From Myceligenerans indicum (GTDB taxonomy: Bacteria > Actinomycetota > Actinomycetes > Actinomycetales > Cellulomonadaceae): DNA of 64,000 bases. Positions 37,096-45,546 of the stretch are shown piece by piece; position 1 is the stretch's first letter; each line of letters begins with the position of its first letter. The notes beneath the pieces were generated by a model. It worked only from the letters and a program-made list of their open reading frames with translations. It was not told the origin of the DNA and searched no databases. The stretch lies in the NCBI RefSeq assembly GCF_016742955.1, contig NZ_JABBYC010000004.1:62001-126000 (forward strand), in the 5' to 3' direction. Made by a program: the position numbers and the translations under genes.

Positions 37096-38148
37096 TCACG
37101 GGGCGCTGAGCCAGCGGCGGGGTGGGCCCCACACCCAGCCCAGGCCGATGCGCTGCGTGAGAGCGTCCAGTGTGAGCGCGGCGGCGGCGACGGTCATCGA
37201 CATGAAGACCGGTATCCACTGCGACTGCGGGGCGGGGATCCAGATCCCGTTCGACCAGTAGACCCACAGGATCGTGTGGATCAACGGAGTGTGGGTGACG
37301 TACATGGGCAGGGTCCGCGTGCCGACCCAGCCGAGCCCGGGCACGTAGCGGGCGAGCGCCACGCTGATCGCGATCCCCGCCAGCGCTCCGGCGAGGTTGG
37401 CCACCAGGTAGGGACCCGGGACCGACTCCAGGCCGGCGGCCTGCACCATCCAGGTCACGCCGTACCAGGCGCAGACGGTCAGCAGTCCTGACCACCACCG
37501 CAGCCGGTCGGCGTAGGCCTCGACCAGCGGGCGCAGATGCAGCCCGGCCAGGAAGAACAGTGCGAACTGCGCCGTGCCGCGGTAGGCGATGCTCTCGGGT
37601 TCCCAGCCGGCCAGGGCCCAGGCGCTGACGACGGCGGCCGCGAGCAGCTGCACCCGGACCGGGACGGGTCGTAGGAGCCGGGCCAGGACGAAGAAGGCTG
37701 CCAGCGTCCAGATGAACCAGAGCTCCGAGCGGGGGATGAGCAGCGACCAGGCCAGGTCCCCGGCCAGGGTCGACCAGTCGGCGCCGGCCACCTCGTAGTA
37801 CCCGGTGGACAACCGGATCACGAGGCTGACCGGCTCCCAGAGCACGAAGACCCAGGCAAACCAGAAGATCTTGCCGCGCAGCAGCGTGGACCACGAGGCC
37901 GCGACCCACTTCGTGGCGAACATGCCCGCCACCATGAAGAAGAGTGGCATGCGCAGGCTGCGCAGCGGCTCGTCGAACTCCCGCAGGAAGCTGACGTCGT
38001 AGCCGGTGGCCGCGGTCCAGTTGGTCGAGTGGTACAGCACCACGAGACAGATCGCCAGACCGCGTGCGGCGTCGGCCCACGCGAGGCGTGAACGCGCGGC
38101 ACGGGCGGTGTCGGACCTGGATGCCGAGTGGGGAGCCGCAGTGAACAT
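37096..38148 (-). CDS. Acyltransferase family 3 membrane protein
   Basis: The 350-residue multi-pass protein has the acyltransferase-3 N-terminal signature (LAWADAARGLAICLVVLYHS, with the likely catalytic His in LYHSTNW) and about ten membrane helices (MPLFFMVAGMFATKWVAASW, WFIWTLAAFFVLARLL, LPMYVTHTPLIHTILWVYW). These enzymes O-acylate cell-surface sugars or lipids from the cytoplasmic side. ATG at 38148 follows TACGAT by 8 nt, supporting a leaderless start; the open frame upstream has poor codon content. It is encoded upstream of, and on the same strand as, the secreted metallohydrolase. Confidence 0.87.
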   Translation of the reverse strand: MFTAAPHSASRSDTARAARSRLAWADAARGLAICLVVLYHSTNWTAATGYDVSFLREFDEPLRSLRMPLFFMVAGMFATKWVAASWSTLLRGKIFWFAWVFVLWEPVSLVIRLSTGYYEVAGADWSTLAGDLAWSLLIPRSELWFIWTLAAFFVLARLLRPVPVRVQLLAAAVVSAWALAGWEPESIAYRGTAQFALFFLAGLHLRPLVEAYADRLRWWSGLLTVCAWYGVTWMVQAAGLESVPGPYLVANLAGALAGIAISVALARYVPGLGWVGTRTLPMYVTHTPLIHTILWVYWSNGIWIPAPQSQWIPVFMSMTVAAAALTLDALTQRIGLGWVWGPPRRWLSAP

Positions 38149-38311
38149 CGTCCGTGATCGTATCGAGGGGAAAAGTCCCCCTTGCCGAGCGAGGGGACGC
38201 CCACGGGCTCTCGCGACCCGGCCGGGTGCCCGTTGCTCGTCGCGGCGCATCGCGCGGGTACGCCACCCAGGGATGAGGCGCGGGTGACACCACCTGGTGA
38301 TGCCGCCCGAC

Positions 38312-38344
38312 GACGCCCCGCGCCGCGGTCGCGCGCGGGGCGTC
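38312..38344. terminator. Strong hairpin beside the outlying mfd 3' copy
   Basis: A perfect 12-bp stem (GACGCCCCGCGC and its complement) with a 9-nt loop lies 6 bp beyond the stop codon of the mfd fragment. It looks like the original mfd terminator; no comparable hairpin lies after the present mfd stop. Confidence 0.7.
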
Positions 38345-38350
38345 ACGCCT

Positions 38351-38655
38351 CTACCGCGCCGTGCCGGCCTTCGCTGCCGCGCCGACCTCGCCCAGGATTA
38401 CTGCGTCGACCAGCTGCTTCGCCCAGTTCAGGATCTCCGCGCCGCGCAGAGGACGCCCGCCCAGGCGCGCGGTCGTCGGGAACGGGACGAGGACCGCGCG
38501 GATGCCCGGCTTGAGGATCGTGCCGGGATAGAGGCGCTTGAGCCGGAGCGTCTGGGACTCCGCCAGCTCCACCGGCGCGAACCGGATGTACTTGCCCTGT
38601 GCCGTGACGTCGGTGAGACCGGCATCACGGGCGTGGTTACGGAACTCGGCCACGT
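38351..38655 (-). repeat. Outlying copy of the mfd 3' end (305 bp)
   Basis: Aligned by hand without gaps to 39795-40099 from stop codon to break point, it shows 17 mismatches in 305 positions and an exact run of about 105 bp. Similarity ends abruptly at ACGTGGCC on the upstream side and at the stop codon on the other. Confidence 0.95.
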
Positions 38656-38671
38656 TGGTGACACTGCTCAT
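38351..38671 (-). pseudogene. mfd C-terminal fragment (stand-alone D7-like ORF)
   Basis: The minus-strand frame encodes the last 101 residues of Mfd (VAEFRNHARDAGLTDVTAQG onwards) preceded by five foreign codons after an ATG at 38671. Only two residues differ from the complete Mfd (Ile to Val, Ala to Gly), while 17 bases differ, so most changes are silent. It corresponds to the Mfd C-terminal D7 region, which normally masks the UvrA-binding domain. No convincing ribosome binding site or promoter is seen, so I treat it as a displaced gene end, not a functional gene, though translation cannot be ruled out. Confidence 0.8.
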
Positions 38672-38944
38672 GTAATCGTCTGCCTGTACGAGTACTACAG
38701 AAACGCAAGTGGGACTGAGGGGTACTGGGAGCGGAAGGATTGCTCGCCCAACACGAAGTTGAGGCCTGGGGGTGGCAGCGGAAACCGGGTGACGGCACAC
38801 GAGGACTGCGATACGCGTGAGAGGGTGTCTTGGCGGGCTCACGTCAGTGTCGATGTCGATTGGGAAGTCGATACGCCGGAGGTCGCGCGTAGGACGAATG
38901 ACGTTGCTTGCCGCGTAAACCAAGAACTGGACCGGTCGGGTTGA
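38657..38944 (+). pseudogene. 5'-truncated reading frame in the mfd-flanked segment
   Basis: Immediately beyond the end of the mfd copy, the plus strand is open for 95 codons with protein-like composition (CLYEYYRNASGTEGYWERKD, VSWRAHVSVDVDWEVDTPEV, TNDVACRVNQELDRSG). No start codon with a ribosome binding site is present near the junction; the first in-frame GTG is at 38789. Third positions carry many A/T, unlike the neighbours. The frame ends in a TGA overlapping the TTG start of the next gene. It looks like the remainder of a gene whose 5' part was lost at the junction. Confidence 0.45.
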
Positions 38945-39792
38945 CGAAAGACTTTGCTCCATCATGCGGCGCTACGACCACCGAACCTGAAGCCCCCGGT
39001 TCGGTGGTCGTGGCGCTGTTCGGCGATCCCGGCGGTCGTGCGCCCTCGGCCGGCGACGAGGACGAGTATTCCCTCTTTCACAGGCGTTCGGAGTCCATGG
39101 GGTGGCTCGACACCCGCGGAGTGATCGAATGGCGTGACGGCTTCGAGGAGCACGTCGGGACGCGAGGCCTCTGGGCGCTCCACGATGCCGGCACTGGTTC
39201 GGTCACCGAGGGGGTGGCCGGGCCTCCTGCTGACTACTGGTTCCATGTCGGCGTCGAACCTCTTCCCGTTGGTGGTGCGCTGCCCACTCAAGCGCTGCTC
39301 CGCTGCATCGGTGACGTCGTCGCGATGCGGCAGAGTGAGTTCCGGCTTCGGGCGGTTCAGTTCGTCCTGCCCACTCAGCTTCTCGATGTCGGGCGTCGGC
39401 GCGATATGGCGCTCGCGCCCAGCGTTGAAGGTATGGGCTGGCTCGCCATGAGTGAGGTGCTGGCGCAGTCCGATCCTGTCCCGGCGAAGATCGAGATCAG
39501 TCTTCCGGCCGAGATGCCCCGAAACTTCGCGCGGAACATGGCCGAAAGCGTTCACGAGCTCGCCGCGCCGCTTCTCCGCGAAGCTCTGGTGACGGAGGTG
39601 GATTCAGTCGAGGTCCCGGTCTTGGTCGCCGATCACTTCTGGGACGGTCCGTCACGAGGTGCAGTCAGTATCCGGTGCGAATTTCAGGGCTGGACGTTTG
39701 AAGGTGTCGGATGGCTGGCCGGCTTTGTCGCCGACTTCTGTGCGCGAAACGGATTCTCCGGCAATGCGGTCGTGACCGCATCGGCGACCTGA
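38941..39792 (+). CDS. Unrecognised protein in mfd-flanked segment
   Basis: I do not recognise this 283-residue protein. It is acidic and soluble in appearance, with no signal peptide or membrane helix; features are GSVVVALFGDPGGRAPSAGD, SMGWLDTRGVIEWRDGFEEH, ADYWFHVGVEPLPVGGALPT and WTFEGVGWLAGFVADFCARN. Codon third positions are noticeably less GC-rich than in flanking genes, consistent with recent arrival. The start is uncertain: TTG at 38941 overlaps the preceding stop, and GTG at 39004 or 39010 are alternatives. The stop (39790-39792) is 2 bp from the converging mfd stop, and both lie in the palindrome CTGACGTCAG. Confidence 0.6.
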   Translation: MTKDFAPSCGATTTEPEAPGSVVVALFGDPGGRAPSAGDEDEYSLFHRRSESMGWLDTRGVIEWRDGFEEHVGTRGLWALHDAGTGSVTEGVAGPPADYWFHVGVEPLPVGGALPTQALLRCIGDVVAMRQSEFRLRAVQFVLPTQLLDVGRRRDMALAPSVEGMGWLAMSEVLAQSDPVPAKIEISLPAEMPRNFARNMAESVHELAAPLLREALVTEVDSVEVPVLVADHFWDGPSRGAVSIRCEFQGWTFEGVGWLAGFVADFCARNGFSGNAVVTASAT

Positions 39793-39794
39793 CG

Positions 39795-40099
39795 TCAGCG
39801 AGCCGTCCCCGCCTTCGCTGCCGCAGCGACCTCGCCCAGGATTACTGCGTCGACCAGTTGCTTCGCCCAGTTGAGGATCTCCGCGCCGCGGAGGGGGCGC
39901 CCGCCCAGGCGCGCGGTCGTCGGGAACGGGACGAGGATCGCGCGGATGCCCGGCTTGAGGATCGTGCCGGGATAGAGGCGCTTGAGCCGGAGCGTCTGGG
40001 ACTCCGCCAGCTCCACCGGCGCGAACCGGATGTACTTGCCCTGGGCGGTCACGTCGGTGAGACCGGCATCACGGGCGTGGTTACGGAACTCGGCCACGT
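39795..40099 (-). repeat. Functional copy of the mfd 3' end (305 bp)
   Basis: The last 305 bp of the intact mfd gene, duplicated at 38351-38655. The two copies are in the same orientation and enclose 1,139 bp. Confidence 0.95.
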
Positions 40100-43000
40100 C
40101 GAACAACGCGGCGGCGACCTCCGGCAGCTCGCCGTAGCGGTCCGTGAGCTCCGCCCGCACCTCGCCGAGCGCCGCGTCGTCGTGAGCGGCGGCGATCTTC
40201 TTGTAGGCCTCCAGCCGCAGACGCTCGGTGGCGATGTAGGCCTCCGGCAGGTGGGCGTCGACCGGCAGCTCGATGGTGACGTCGGGCACCTCCTCCTCGC
40301 GGTCGCCGCGGAAGGCGGCGACCGCCTCGCCGACCATCCGCACGTAGAGGTCGAACCCGACGCCCGCGATGTGGCCCGACTGCTCACCGCCCAGCAGGTT
40401 GCCGGCACCGCGGATCTCCAGGTCCTTCATGGCGATCTGCATGCCGGCGCCGAGGTCCGTGTGTGCCGCCATGGTGGCCAGACGGTCGTGGGCCTGCTCG
40501 GTGAGGGGCTTCTCCGGCGGGTACAGGAAGTACGCGTACGCGCGCTCCCGTCCGCGCCCCACGCGCCCCCGGAGCTGGTGCAGCTGGGAGAGCCCGAGCA
40601 CGTCGGCGCGCTCCAGGACGAGGGTGTTCGCGTTGGAGATGTCCAGGCCGGTCTCGACGATCGTGGTGCAGACCAGCACGTCGAGCTCCTTCTCCCAGAA
40701 GGCCCGGATGACCTGGTCGAGCTGGTGCTCGCCCATCTTGCCGTGCGCGACGCCGATCCGTGCCTCAGGCACGAGCTCGTTCAGGCGCGCGGCCGTCCGG
40801 CCGATCGACTCGACCCGGTTGTGCACATAGAAGACCTGGCCCTCGCGCAGCAGCTCGCGGCGCAGCGCGGCGGCGATCTGCTTCTCCTCGTAGGCACCCA
40901 CGTACGTGAGGACAGGATGCCGTTCCTCGGGCGGCGTCGCCAGGGTGGACATCTCACGGATCCCGGTGACCGCCATCTCCAGCGTGCGCGGGATCGGGGT
41001 GGCCGACATGGCCAGCACGTCCACGTTGGTGCGCAGCTGCTTGAGCGTCTCCTTGTGCTCGACGCCGAACCGCTGCTCCTCGTCGACGATCACCAGCCCG
41101 AGGTCCTTGAACCGGACCGACCCGGTGATCAGCCGGTGCGTACCGATGACGATGTCGACGGTGCCCTTGGCCAGCCCGTCCGCGACCGCCTCGGACTCCT
41201 TGTCGGACTGGAAGCGGCTGAGCGCCTTCACGGTGACGGGGAACCCGGCGTACCGCTCGGAGAAGGTCTCGAAGTGCTGCTGCACCAGCAGGGTGGTCGG
41301 CACGAGCACGGCGACCTGCTTGCCGTCCTGCACCGCCTTGAACGCGGCGCGCAGGGCGATCTCGGTCTTGCCGTAGCCGACGTCACCGCAGATCAGCCGG
41401 TCCATCGGGACGGGCTTCTCCATGTCCGCCTTGACCTCGTCGATGGAGGCGAGCTGGTCCGGCGTCTCGACGTAGGCGAACGCGTCCTCCAGCTCGCGCT
41501 GCCAGGGGGTGTCCGGGCCGAAGGCATGACCCTGGGTGGCCATGCGCGCGGAGTACAGCCGGATGAGTTCGCTCGCGATCTCCTTGACGTGCTTGCGGGC
41601 CCGCGCCTTGGTGTTCTTCCAGTCGGCGCCGCCCATCTTGTTCAGGCTGGGTGCCTCGCCGCCGACGTACTTGGTGACCTGGTCGAGCTGGTCCGTCGGC
41701 ACGAACAGCCGGTCGCCCGGCTGGCCACGCTTGGAGGACGCGTACTCGATGACCAGGTACTCCCGCGTGGCACCGTTCGCACCCCCGCCGAGGCTGCGCT
41801 GCACCATCTCGATGAACCGCCCGACCCCGTGCTGTTCGTGCACCACGTAGTCGCCCGCCCGCAGCTGCAGCGGGTCGACGACGTTCCGGCGCCGGCTCGG
41901 CATCTTGCGCATGTCCCGGGTGCCGGTCCCGCCGGCCCTCCCGGTGAGGTCCTGGTCGGAGAAGACGGCGATCCGCAGCTCCGGCACCACGAAGCCCCGG
42001 CCGACCCCGCCTGCCACGACGTGGACGACGGCGGCCTCCGGCGCGGTCGGCAAGGAGGACTCCAGGCGGGCCGCGGTACCCGCATCCGAGAGCTGCTCGC
42101 TCATGCGCTTGGCGGGGCCGTGCCCCTCCGTGGTGAGCACGAGCGTCCAGCCGGACTTCTGCAGGGCGTCGACCTCGCGCAGCGCTCGTGCGAAGTCGCC
42201 GCGGTAGGACTCGACGTCACGCGCGCCGACGGTGAACACCTCTCCGCCCGAGGCGATCGCGGACCCTGATCCACCATCCGCCAACCCTTGCGCAGGACCG
42301 CCCGCGGACTGCGCACCGGCCAGCCAGCTCGGGAGATACCCGCTCGCATCGTGGTCAGACGGCGCGGAGGAAGGCGCACCCGCCCCGGTGGCCGCCGACG
42401 GGTCGGGGGACCCGGGACGGCCCTCCCTGGCGGAGGACGCGTCCACGGCGGCCGTGGCGTCGCCGGACAGCTGTGCGAGCTCCGTGTCCTGGCCGAACGA
42501 CGACAGCGTCCACCAGCCCAGCCCACGGCGGGCAGCGATGGTGCGGGCCTCGGCGAGGGTCGTGAACGACGCCGCCGACAGGTCCGCCCCACCATCGCCC
42601 GACAGCGGGACCGAACCTCCCGCGGCCGCCCCCACCCACGCGGCCTCGAGAAACTCCTGGGTGGTCGCCACGAGGTCGTGGGCGCGGCGCCGCACGCGCT
42701 CCGACTCGTTGAGCACCAGCAATGTGTCGTCGGGCACCAGGTCGAGCACGGGCACCATGCGGTCCACCAGCAGGGGTGCCAGCGACTCCATCCCCTCCGC
42801 GGGCGATCCGTCCGCCACCTTCTCCAGCATCTCGGCGGCACCCGGAAGGGACTCGACGAGGCGTGCCGCGCGCTCGCGGACGGCGTCGGTCAGCAGGATC
42901 TCGCGGCACGGCGGCGCCCACAGGCCGCGCTCGGCGATCTCCAGCGAGCGCTGGTCCGCGACGGCGAACCAGCGGATCTCGGTGATCTCGTCGCCCCAGA

Positions 43001-43610
43001 ACTCGCATCGCAGCGGGTGGTCCTCGGTGGGCGGGAAGACGTCGAGGATGCCGCCGCGCACGGCGAACTCGCCGCGGCGCTCGACCATGTCCACGCGCGT
43101 GTAGGCGGCGTCGGTAAGGCGCTGGGCGATGTCGGTGAGGTCAGCCGTGTCACCGTCTGCCAGTGACACCGGGGCGAGCTCACCCAGCCCCCCGACGACG
43201 GGCTGGAGCAGGGCACGGACCGGCATGACGAGCACGCGGACCGGCCCCGCGATGCCGGACTCCTCGGTGGGGTGGGCAAGCCGTCGGAAGACCGCCAGGC
43301 GCCGCGCCACGGTGTCGGCGCGCGGGCTGAGCCGCTCGTGCGGCAGCGTCTCCCAGGCAGGCAGGACCGCGACGTCGTCCTCACGCCCCTCGGGCAGATA
43401 GACGCGGACGGCTGCGGCGAGCTCGTCGGCCTCGCGCCCGGTCGCGGTGACCACGACCAGCGGCCGCCTCTCGGAGGCGGACGCCAGGAGGGGCGGCCGC
43501 ACCCCGACGGGTCCGACGACGTCGGCCTCGCCGCGTGTGCCGACGTGCTCGACGGCGGCCGCGGCACCCGGATCGTCGAGCAGGAGCGGGAGCAGACCGG
43601 TGAGATGCAT
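39795..43610 (-). CDS. mfd: Transcription-repair coupling factor
   Basis: Mfd removes stalled RNA polymerase and recruits UvrA. Its 1271 residues include the UvrB-like N-terminus (VRVLVMPVRALLQPVVGGLG, RRGEFAVRGGILDVFPPTED), a low-complexity Ala/Ser/Pro linker (about 395-475), the RNAP-interacting domain (GDYVVHEQHGVGRFIEMVQ), RecG-like helicase domains with Walker A DVGYGKTEIALRAAFKAV, VIVDEEQRFG and the TRG motif region GRVGRGRERAYAYF, and the C-terminal D7 domain. ATG at 43610 has AGGA just upstream. The last 101 codons are those duplicated at 38.35 kb. mfd, mazG and eno share the conserved neighbourhood, but here hipBA, opp and xylanase genes have been inserted between mfd and mazG. Confidence 0.96.
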   Translation of the reverse strand: MHLTGLLPLLLDDPGAAAAVEHVGTRGEADVVGPVGVRPPLLASASERRPLVVVTATGREADELAAAVRVYLPEGREDDVAVLPAWETLPHERLSPRADTVARRLAVFRRLAHPTEESGIAGPVRVLVMPVRALLQPVVGGLGELAPVSLADGDTADLTDIAQRLTDAAYTRVDMVERRGEFAVRGGILDVFPPTEDHPLRCEFWGDEITEIRWFAVADQRSLEIAERGLWAPPCREILLTDAVRERAARLVESLPGAAEMLEKVADGSPAEGMESLAPLLVDRMVPVLDLVPDDTLLVLNESERVRRRAHDLVATTQEFLEAAWVGAAAGGSVPLSGDGGADLSAASFTTLAEARTIAARRGLGWWTLSSFGQDTELAQLSGDATAAVDASSAREGRPGSPDPSAATGAGAPSSAPSDHDASGYLPSWLAGAQSAGGPAQGLADGGSGSAIASGGEVFTVGARDVESYRGDFARALREVDALQKSGWTLVLTTEGHGPAKRMSEQLSDAGTAARLESSLPTAPEAAVVHVVAGGVGRGFVVPELRIAVFSDQDLTGRAGGTGTRDMRKMPSRRRNVVDPLQLRAGDYVVHEQHGVGRFIEMVQRSLGGGANGATREYLVIEYASSKRGQPGDRLFVPTDQLDQVTKYVGGEAPSLNKMGGADWKNTKARARKHVKEIASELIRLYSARMATQGHAFGPDTPWQRELEDAFAYVETPDQLASIDEVKADMEKPVPMDRLICGDVGYGKTEIALRAAFKAVQDGKQVAVLVPTTLLVQQHFETFSERYAGFPVTVKALSRFQSDKESEAVADGLAKGTVDIVIGTHRLITGSVRFKDLGLVIVDEEQRFGVEHKETLKQLRTNVDVLAMSATPIPRTLEMAVTGIREMSTLATPPEERHPVLTYVGAYEEKQIAAALRRELLREGQVFYVHNRVESIGRTAARLNELVPEARIGVAHGKMGEHQLDQVIRAFWEKELDVLVCTTIVETGLDISNANTLVLERADVLGLSQLHQLRGRVGRGRERAYAYFLYPPEKPLTEQAHDRLATMAAHTDLGAGMQIAMKDLEIRGAGNLLGGEQSGHIAGVGFDLYVRMVGEAVAAFRGDREEEVPDVTIELPVDAHLPEAYIATERLRLEAYKKIAAAHDDAALGEVRAELTDRYGELPEVAAALFDVAEFRNHARDAGLTDVTAQGKYIRFAPVELAESQTLRLKRLYPGTILKPGIRAILVPFPTTARLGGRPLRGAEILNWAKQLVDAVILGEVAAAAKAGTAR

Positions 43611-43630
43611 CAGGGTCCTTACAGCAGGGT

Positions 43631-43656
43631 GTGGAGGTGGGGCGTGGAGGTGGGGT
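43631..43656. repeat. Two tandem 13-bp repeats upstream of mfd
   Basis: GTGGAGGTGGGGC is followed directly by GTGGAGGTGGGGT in the mfd promoter region. Confidence 0.8.
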
Positions 43657-43812
43657 GCGGCGACGTGGAGCGATGACACGCGCCCCGAGACCGGGTGGGC
43701 ACACGACAACTGGCCCACTTTCCTCCTGCGGAGGGGCGGATGGGCTGAGAACAGCGTAGCGCTCGCCACTGACACGCCCCGGGCCGGGGCGGGCCACGCC
43801 GGGCCACCGGGG

Positions 43813-45081
43813 CTAGGCCGCCAGGCCCTGGGCCTCGCTGCGGTTCGGGTTCTCGAAGGCCTCGGCCATGAGACTGATCTCGCCCTCGGGCAGTGACAGG
43901 TCGCGGGCCAGGTCCGCCCAGCCCGCGGTGGCGGCGGAGACCTCGGCGACCACCTGGCGCGCGTCCTCGGGCCGCAGGCCGTAGGAGCCGCAGGTCTCCA
44001 GCAGCACGCGGACCTCACGGTCGATCTGGTTCCCCATCGGTCGCAGCGGCGTGGACTCCGCCACCGAGAACGGGTCCGGGTTCACGTCGAACAGCGGCGC
44101 CATCGACCAGCCGTCGTTACGGCGCAGGAACCCGTGGTTCTTCAGGTGGTCGTCCACGTTGCGCACGAGCAGGGTGAACGCGACGCGCCGGAACAGGTCG
44201 TGCCCGTCCGCGCTCGGCCGTCCGGAGTGGTCCGCGAGCGTCTCCGCGAGCGTGCGGTAGTCGATCGTCTCGAAGAACGCCTTCTGCACCAGCGACTCCG
44301 CCGACAGGAACCCGATCCGCCCGCCGGCGGGCAGTCGGTCGAACCGCCGGGTCAGCAGGATGCTGTGGCGTCCGTTCGCCCCGTCCACCCGGTGCAGTCT
44401 GGCCACGGGGATCTCGATCCCGGCCCGCGACGCGAGCCGCAGCGTGAGGTACTCCCAGGCCTGGACGTCCCAGCGGTCGGTGCGCAGCGGAAGCTTGGCC
44501 ATCCACAGCTCGTCGTCCGCGTCGCGCACGGTGACCTTCGGCCGGGCGCCGCCCATCGACGTGCCGGCGGCGACCAGCAGCCGCAGGTCCTGGTCCGACC
44601 CGCGATGCTCGGCGACGGCGTCCGCCGCCTCCGTCAGCGACGGCAGTTCCACGAGTTCCGGTACGTCCGCGCGCGGCGGTGCCAGGTAGGTCTCACCGCC
44701 GTCGAGCGAGAGCCGCAACGCTCCGAGCCGGGTCTCGTCCTGCACCCCGAGCAGGAAGTCCTTCTCGGTGAGCCGCACCGACGCCCGGTCCTGGGCGCGT
44801 GCGCTGTTCCGTTCCGCGTGGAACAGCAGGGTGCGCCCCCACTGGTCCGGCTGGCAGTCGGCGAACGTGCCGAACATCGGCCGGTCACCCGCCGACGGGA
44901 TCGGCCCGGGCGTCAGCGGCAGTTCCGGGCACAGCGCGTACGCGCCCGGCGCGCGCAGGTAGGCGTCGTCGTACCGGAACGTGCTGCCGACCAGCGCCCC
45001 ACCGGTGTTGAGATGCAGGTCCAGCTCGCCGGCGTGAACCTGACGGCCGCCGGGCAGATGGACCTCGACACGGATCGCCAC
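43813..45081 (-). CDS. hipA: HipA-family Ser/Thr kinase toxin
   Basis: The 422-residue protein has the HipA N-subdomain (FGTFADCQPDQWGRTLLFHA) and kinase core: AGTSMGGARPKVTV corresponds to the phosphate-binding region, WMAKLPLRTDRWDVQAWEYL carries the conserved Lys, NVDDHLKNHGF holds the catalytic Asp-Asn, and PLFDVNPDPFS is the metal-binding Asp. E. coli HipA inactivates glutamyl-tRNA synthetase by phosphorylation, causing persistence; the target here is not known. The gene lies 34 bp downstream of hipB in the usual antitoxin-toxin order. All core residues look intact. Confidence 0.92.
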   Translation of the reverse strand: MAIRVEVHLPGGRQVHAGELDLHLNTGGALVGSTFRYDDAYLRAPGAYALCPELPLTPGPIPSAGDRPMFGTFADCQPDQWGRTLLFHAERNSARAQDRASVRLTEKDFLLGVQDETRLGALRLSLDGGETYLAPPRADVPELVELPSLTEAADAVAEHRGSDQDLRLLVAAGTSMGGARPKVTVRDADDELWMAKLPLRTDRWDVQAWEYLTLRLASRAGIEIPVARLHRVDGANGRHSILLTRRFDRLPAGGRIGFLSAESLVQKAFFETIDYRTLAETLADHSGRPSADGHDLFRRVAFTLLVRNVDDHLKNHGFLRRNDGWSMAPLFDVNPDPFSVAESTPLRPMGNQIDREVRVLLETCGSYGLRPEDARQVVAEVSAATAGWADLARDLSLPEGEISLMAEAFENPNRSEAQGLAA

Positions 45082-45115
45082 GGCGGCTCAACTCCTTCGA
45101 TGCGCTGGGTGCGTG

Positions 45116-45418
45116 TCAGCCGGGAATCCTCACACGCTGCGGGAGGGTGCGCTCCGCGTGGAAGCGCCCGATCTCGGTGGTCAACGGGTCTGTCGCACCG
45201 ACCACGGCGTCGGCGACCCCCAGGACCCGAAGCACCGCGAGGGTGTTCTCCAGGCTGGCGGTACCGGTGCCGTTCTCGATGCTGCGCAGGGTGGTGCGGG
45301 TGATGCCGGCGCGATCTGCCACGAGCTGTGCGGTGAGGCCGTGGATCTTGCGCCAGTTGCGGACATGCTCGCCGATCGAGGCGAGATCTCGGTGAGTTCG
45401 TTGGGACGCGCGGGCCAT
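45116..45418 (-). CDS. hipB: HipB-type XRE antitoxin
   Basis: The 100-residue protein has an XRE helix-turn-helix (IGEHVRNWRKIHGLTAQLVADRAGITRTTLRSIENGTG) and a C-terminal extension (GVADAVVGATDPLTTEIGRF) like HipB. It should neutralise HipA and repress its own operon. ATG at 45418 is the sensible start; the frame upstream runs through the promoter repeats. It is followed by hipA after 34 bp. Confidence 0.9.
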   Translation of the reverse strand: MARASQRTHRDLASIGEHVRNWRKIHGLTAQLVADRAGITRTTLRSIENGTGTASLENTLAVLRVLGVADAVVGATDPLTTEIGRFHAERTLPQRVRIPG

Positions 45419-45468
45419 GGTGTCGGACTTTCTGGACGACGGCGGTCTGGGCGCGCCGCTTGGACTGT

Positions 45469-45504
45469 GGCTACCAGGATAGCCGTCGTCGCCTCTAAGG
45501 GATA
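45469..45504 (-). promoter_or_regulatory. Candidate HipB operator region
   Basis: An inverted repeat GGCTACCAGGATAGCC (45469-45484) and two GGATA elements (45477-45481 and 45500-45504) spaced 23 bp apart lie 50-86 bp upstream of hipB. E. coli HipB recognises TATCC/GGATA half-sites, so these are reasonable operator candidates; here they are in direct rather than inverted orientation. Confidence 0.4.
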
Positions 45505-45546
45505 GTGTGCTGTTCGTTAAGCGGGTGATCGCGTGAGAGGCCGCCT

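Noticed and set aside
38672-38965. Minus-strand frame joining the mfd fragment to upstream sequence
   Set aside because: The 98 codons before the ATG at 38671 lack protein-like composition and lie antisense to a better plus-strand frame.
38351-40099. Integrase-mediated genomic island at mfd
   Set aside because: The flanking copies recall tyrosine-integrase attachment at gene ends, but the enclosed 1.1 kb has no integrase or mobility gene, and 94 percent identity over 305 bp suits homologous recombination better.
39711-42269. 852-codon frame antisense to mfd
   Set aside because: It shadows conserved helicase domains of Mfd and has no recognisable motif.
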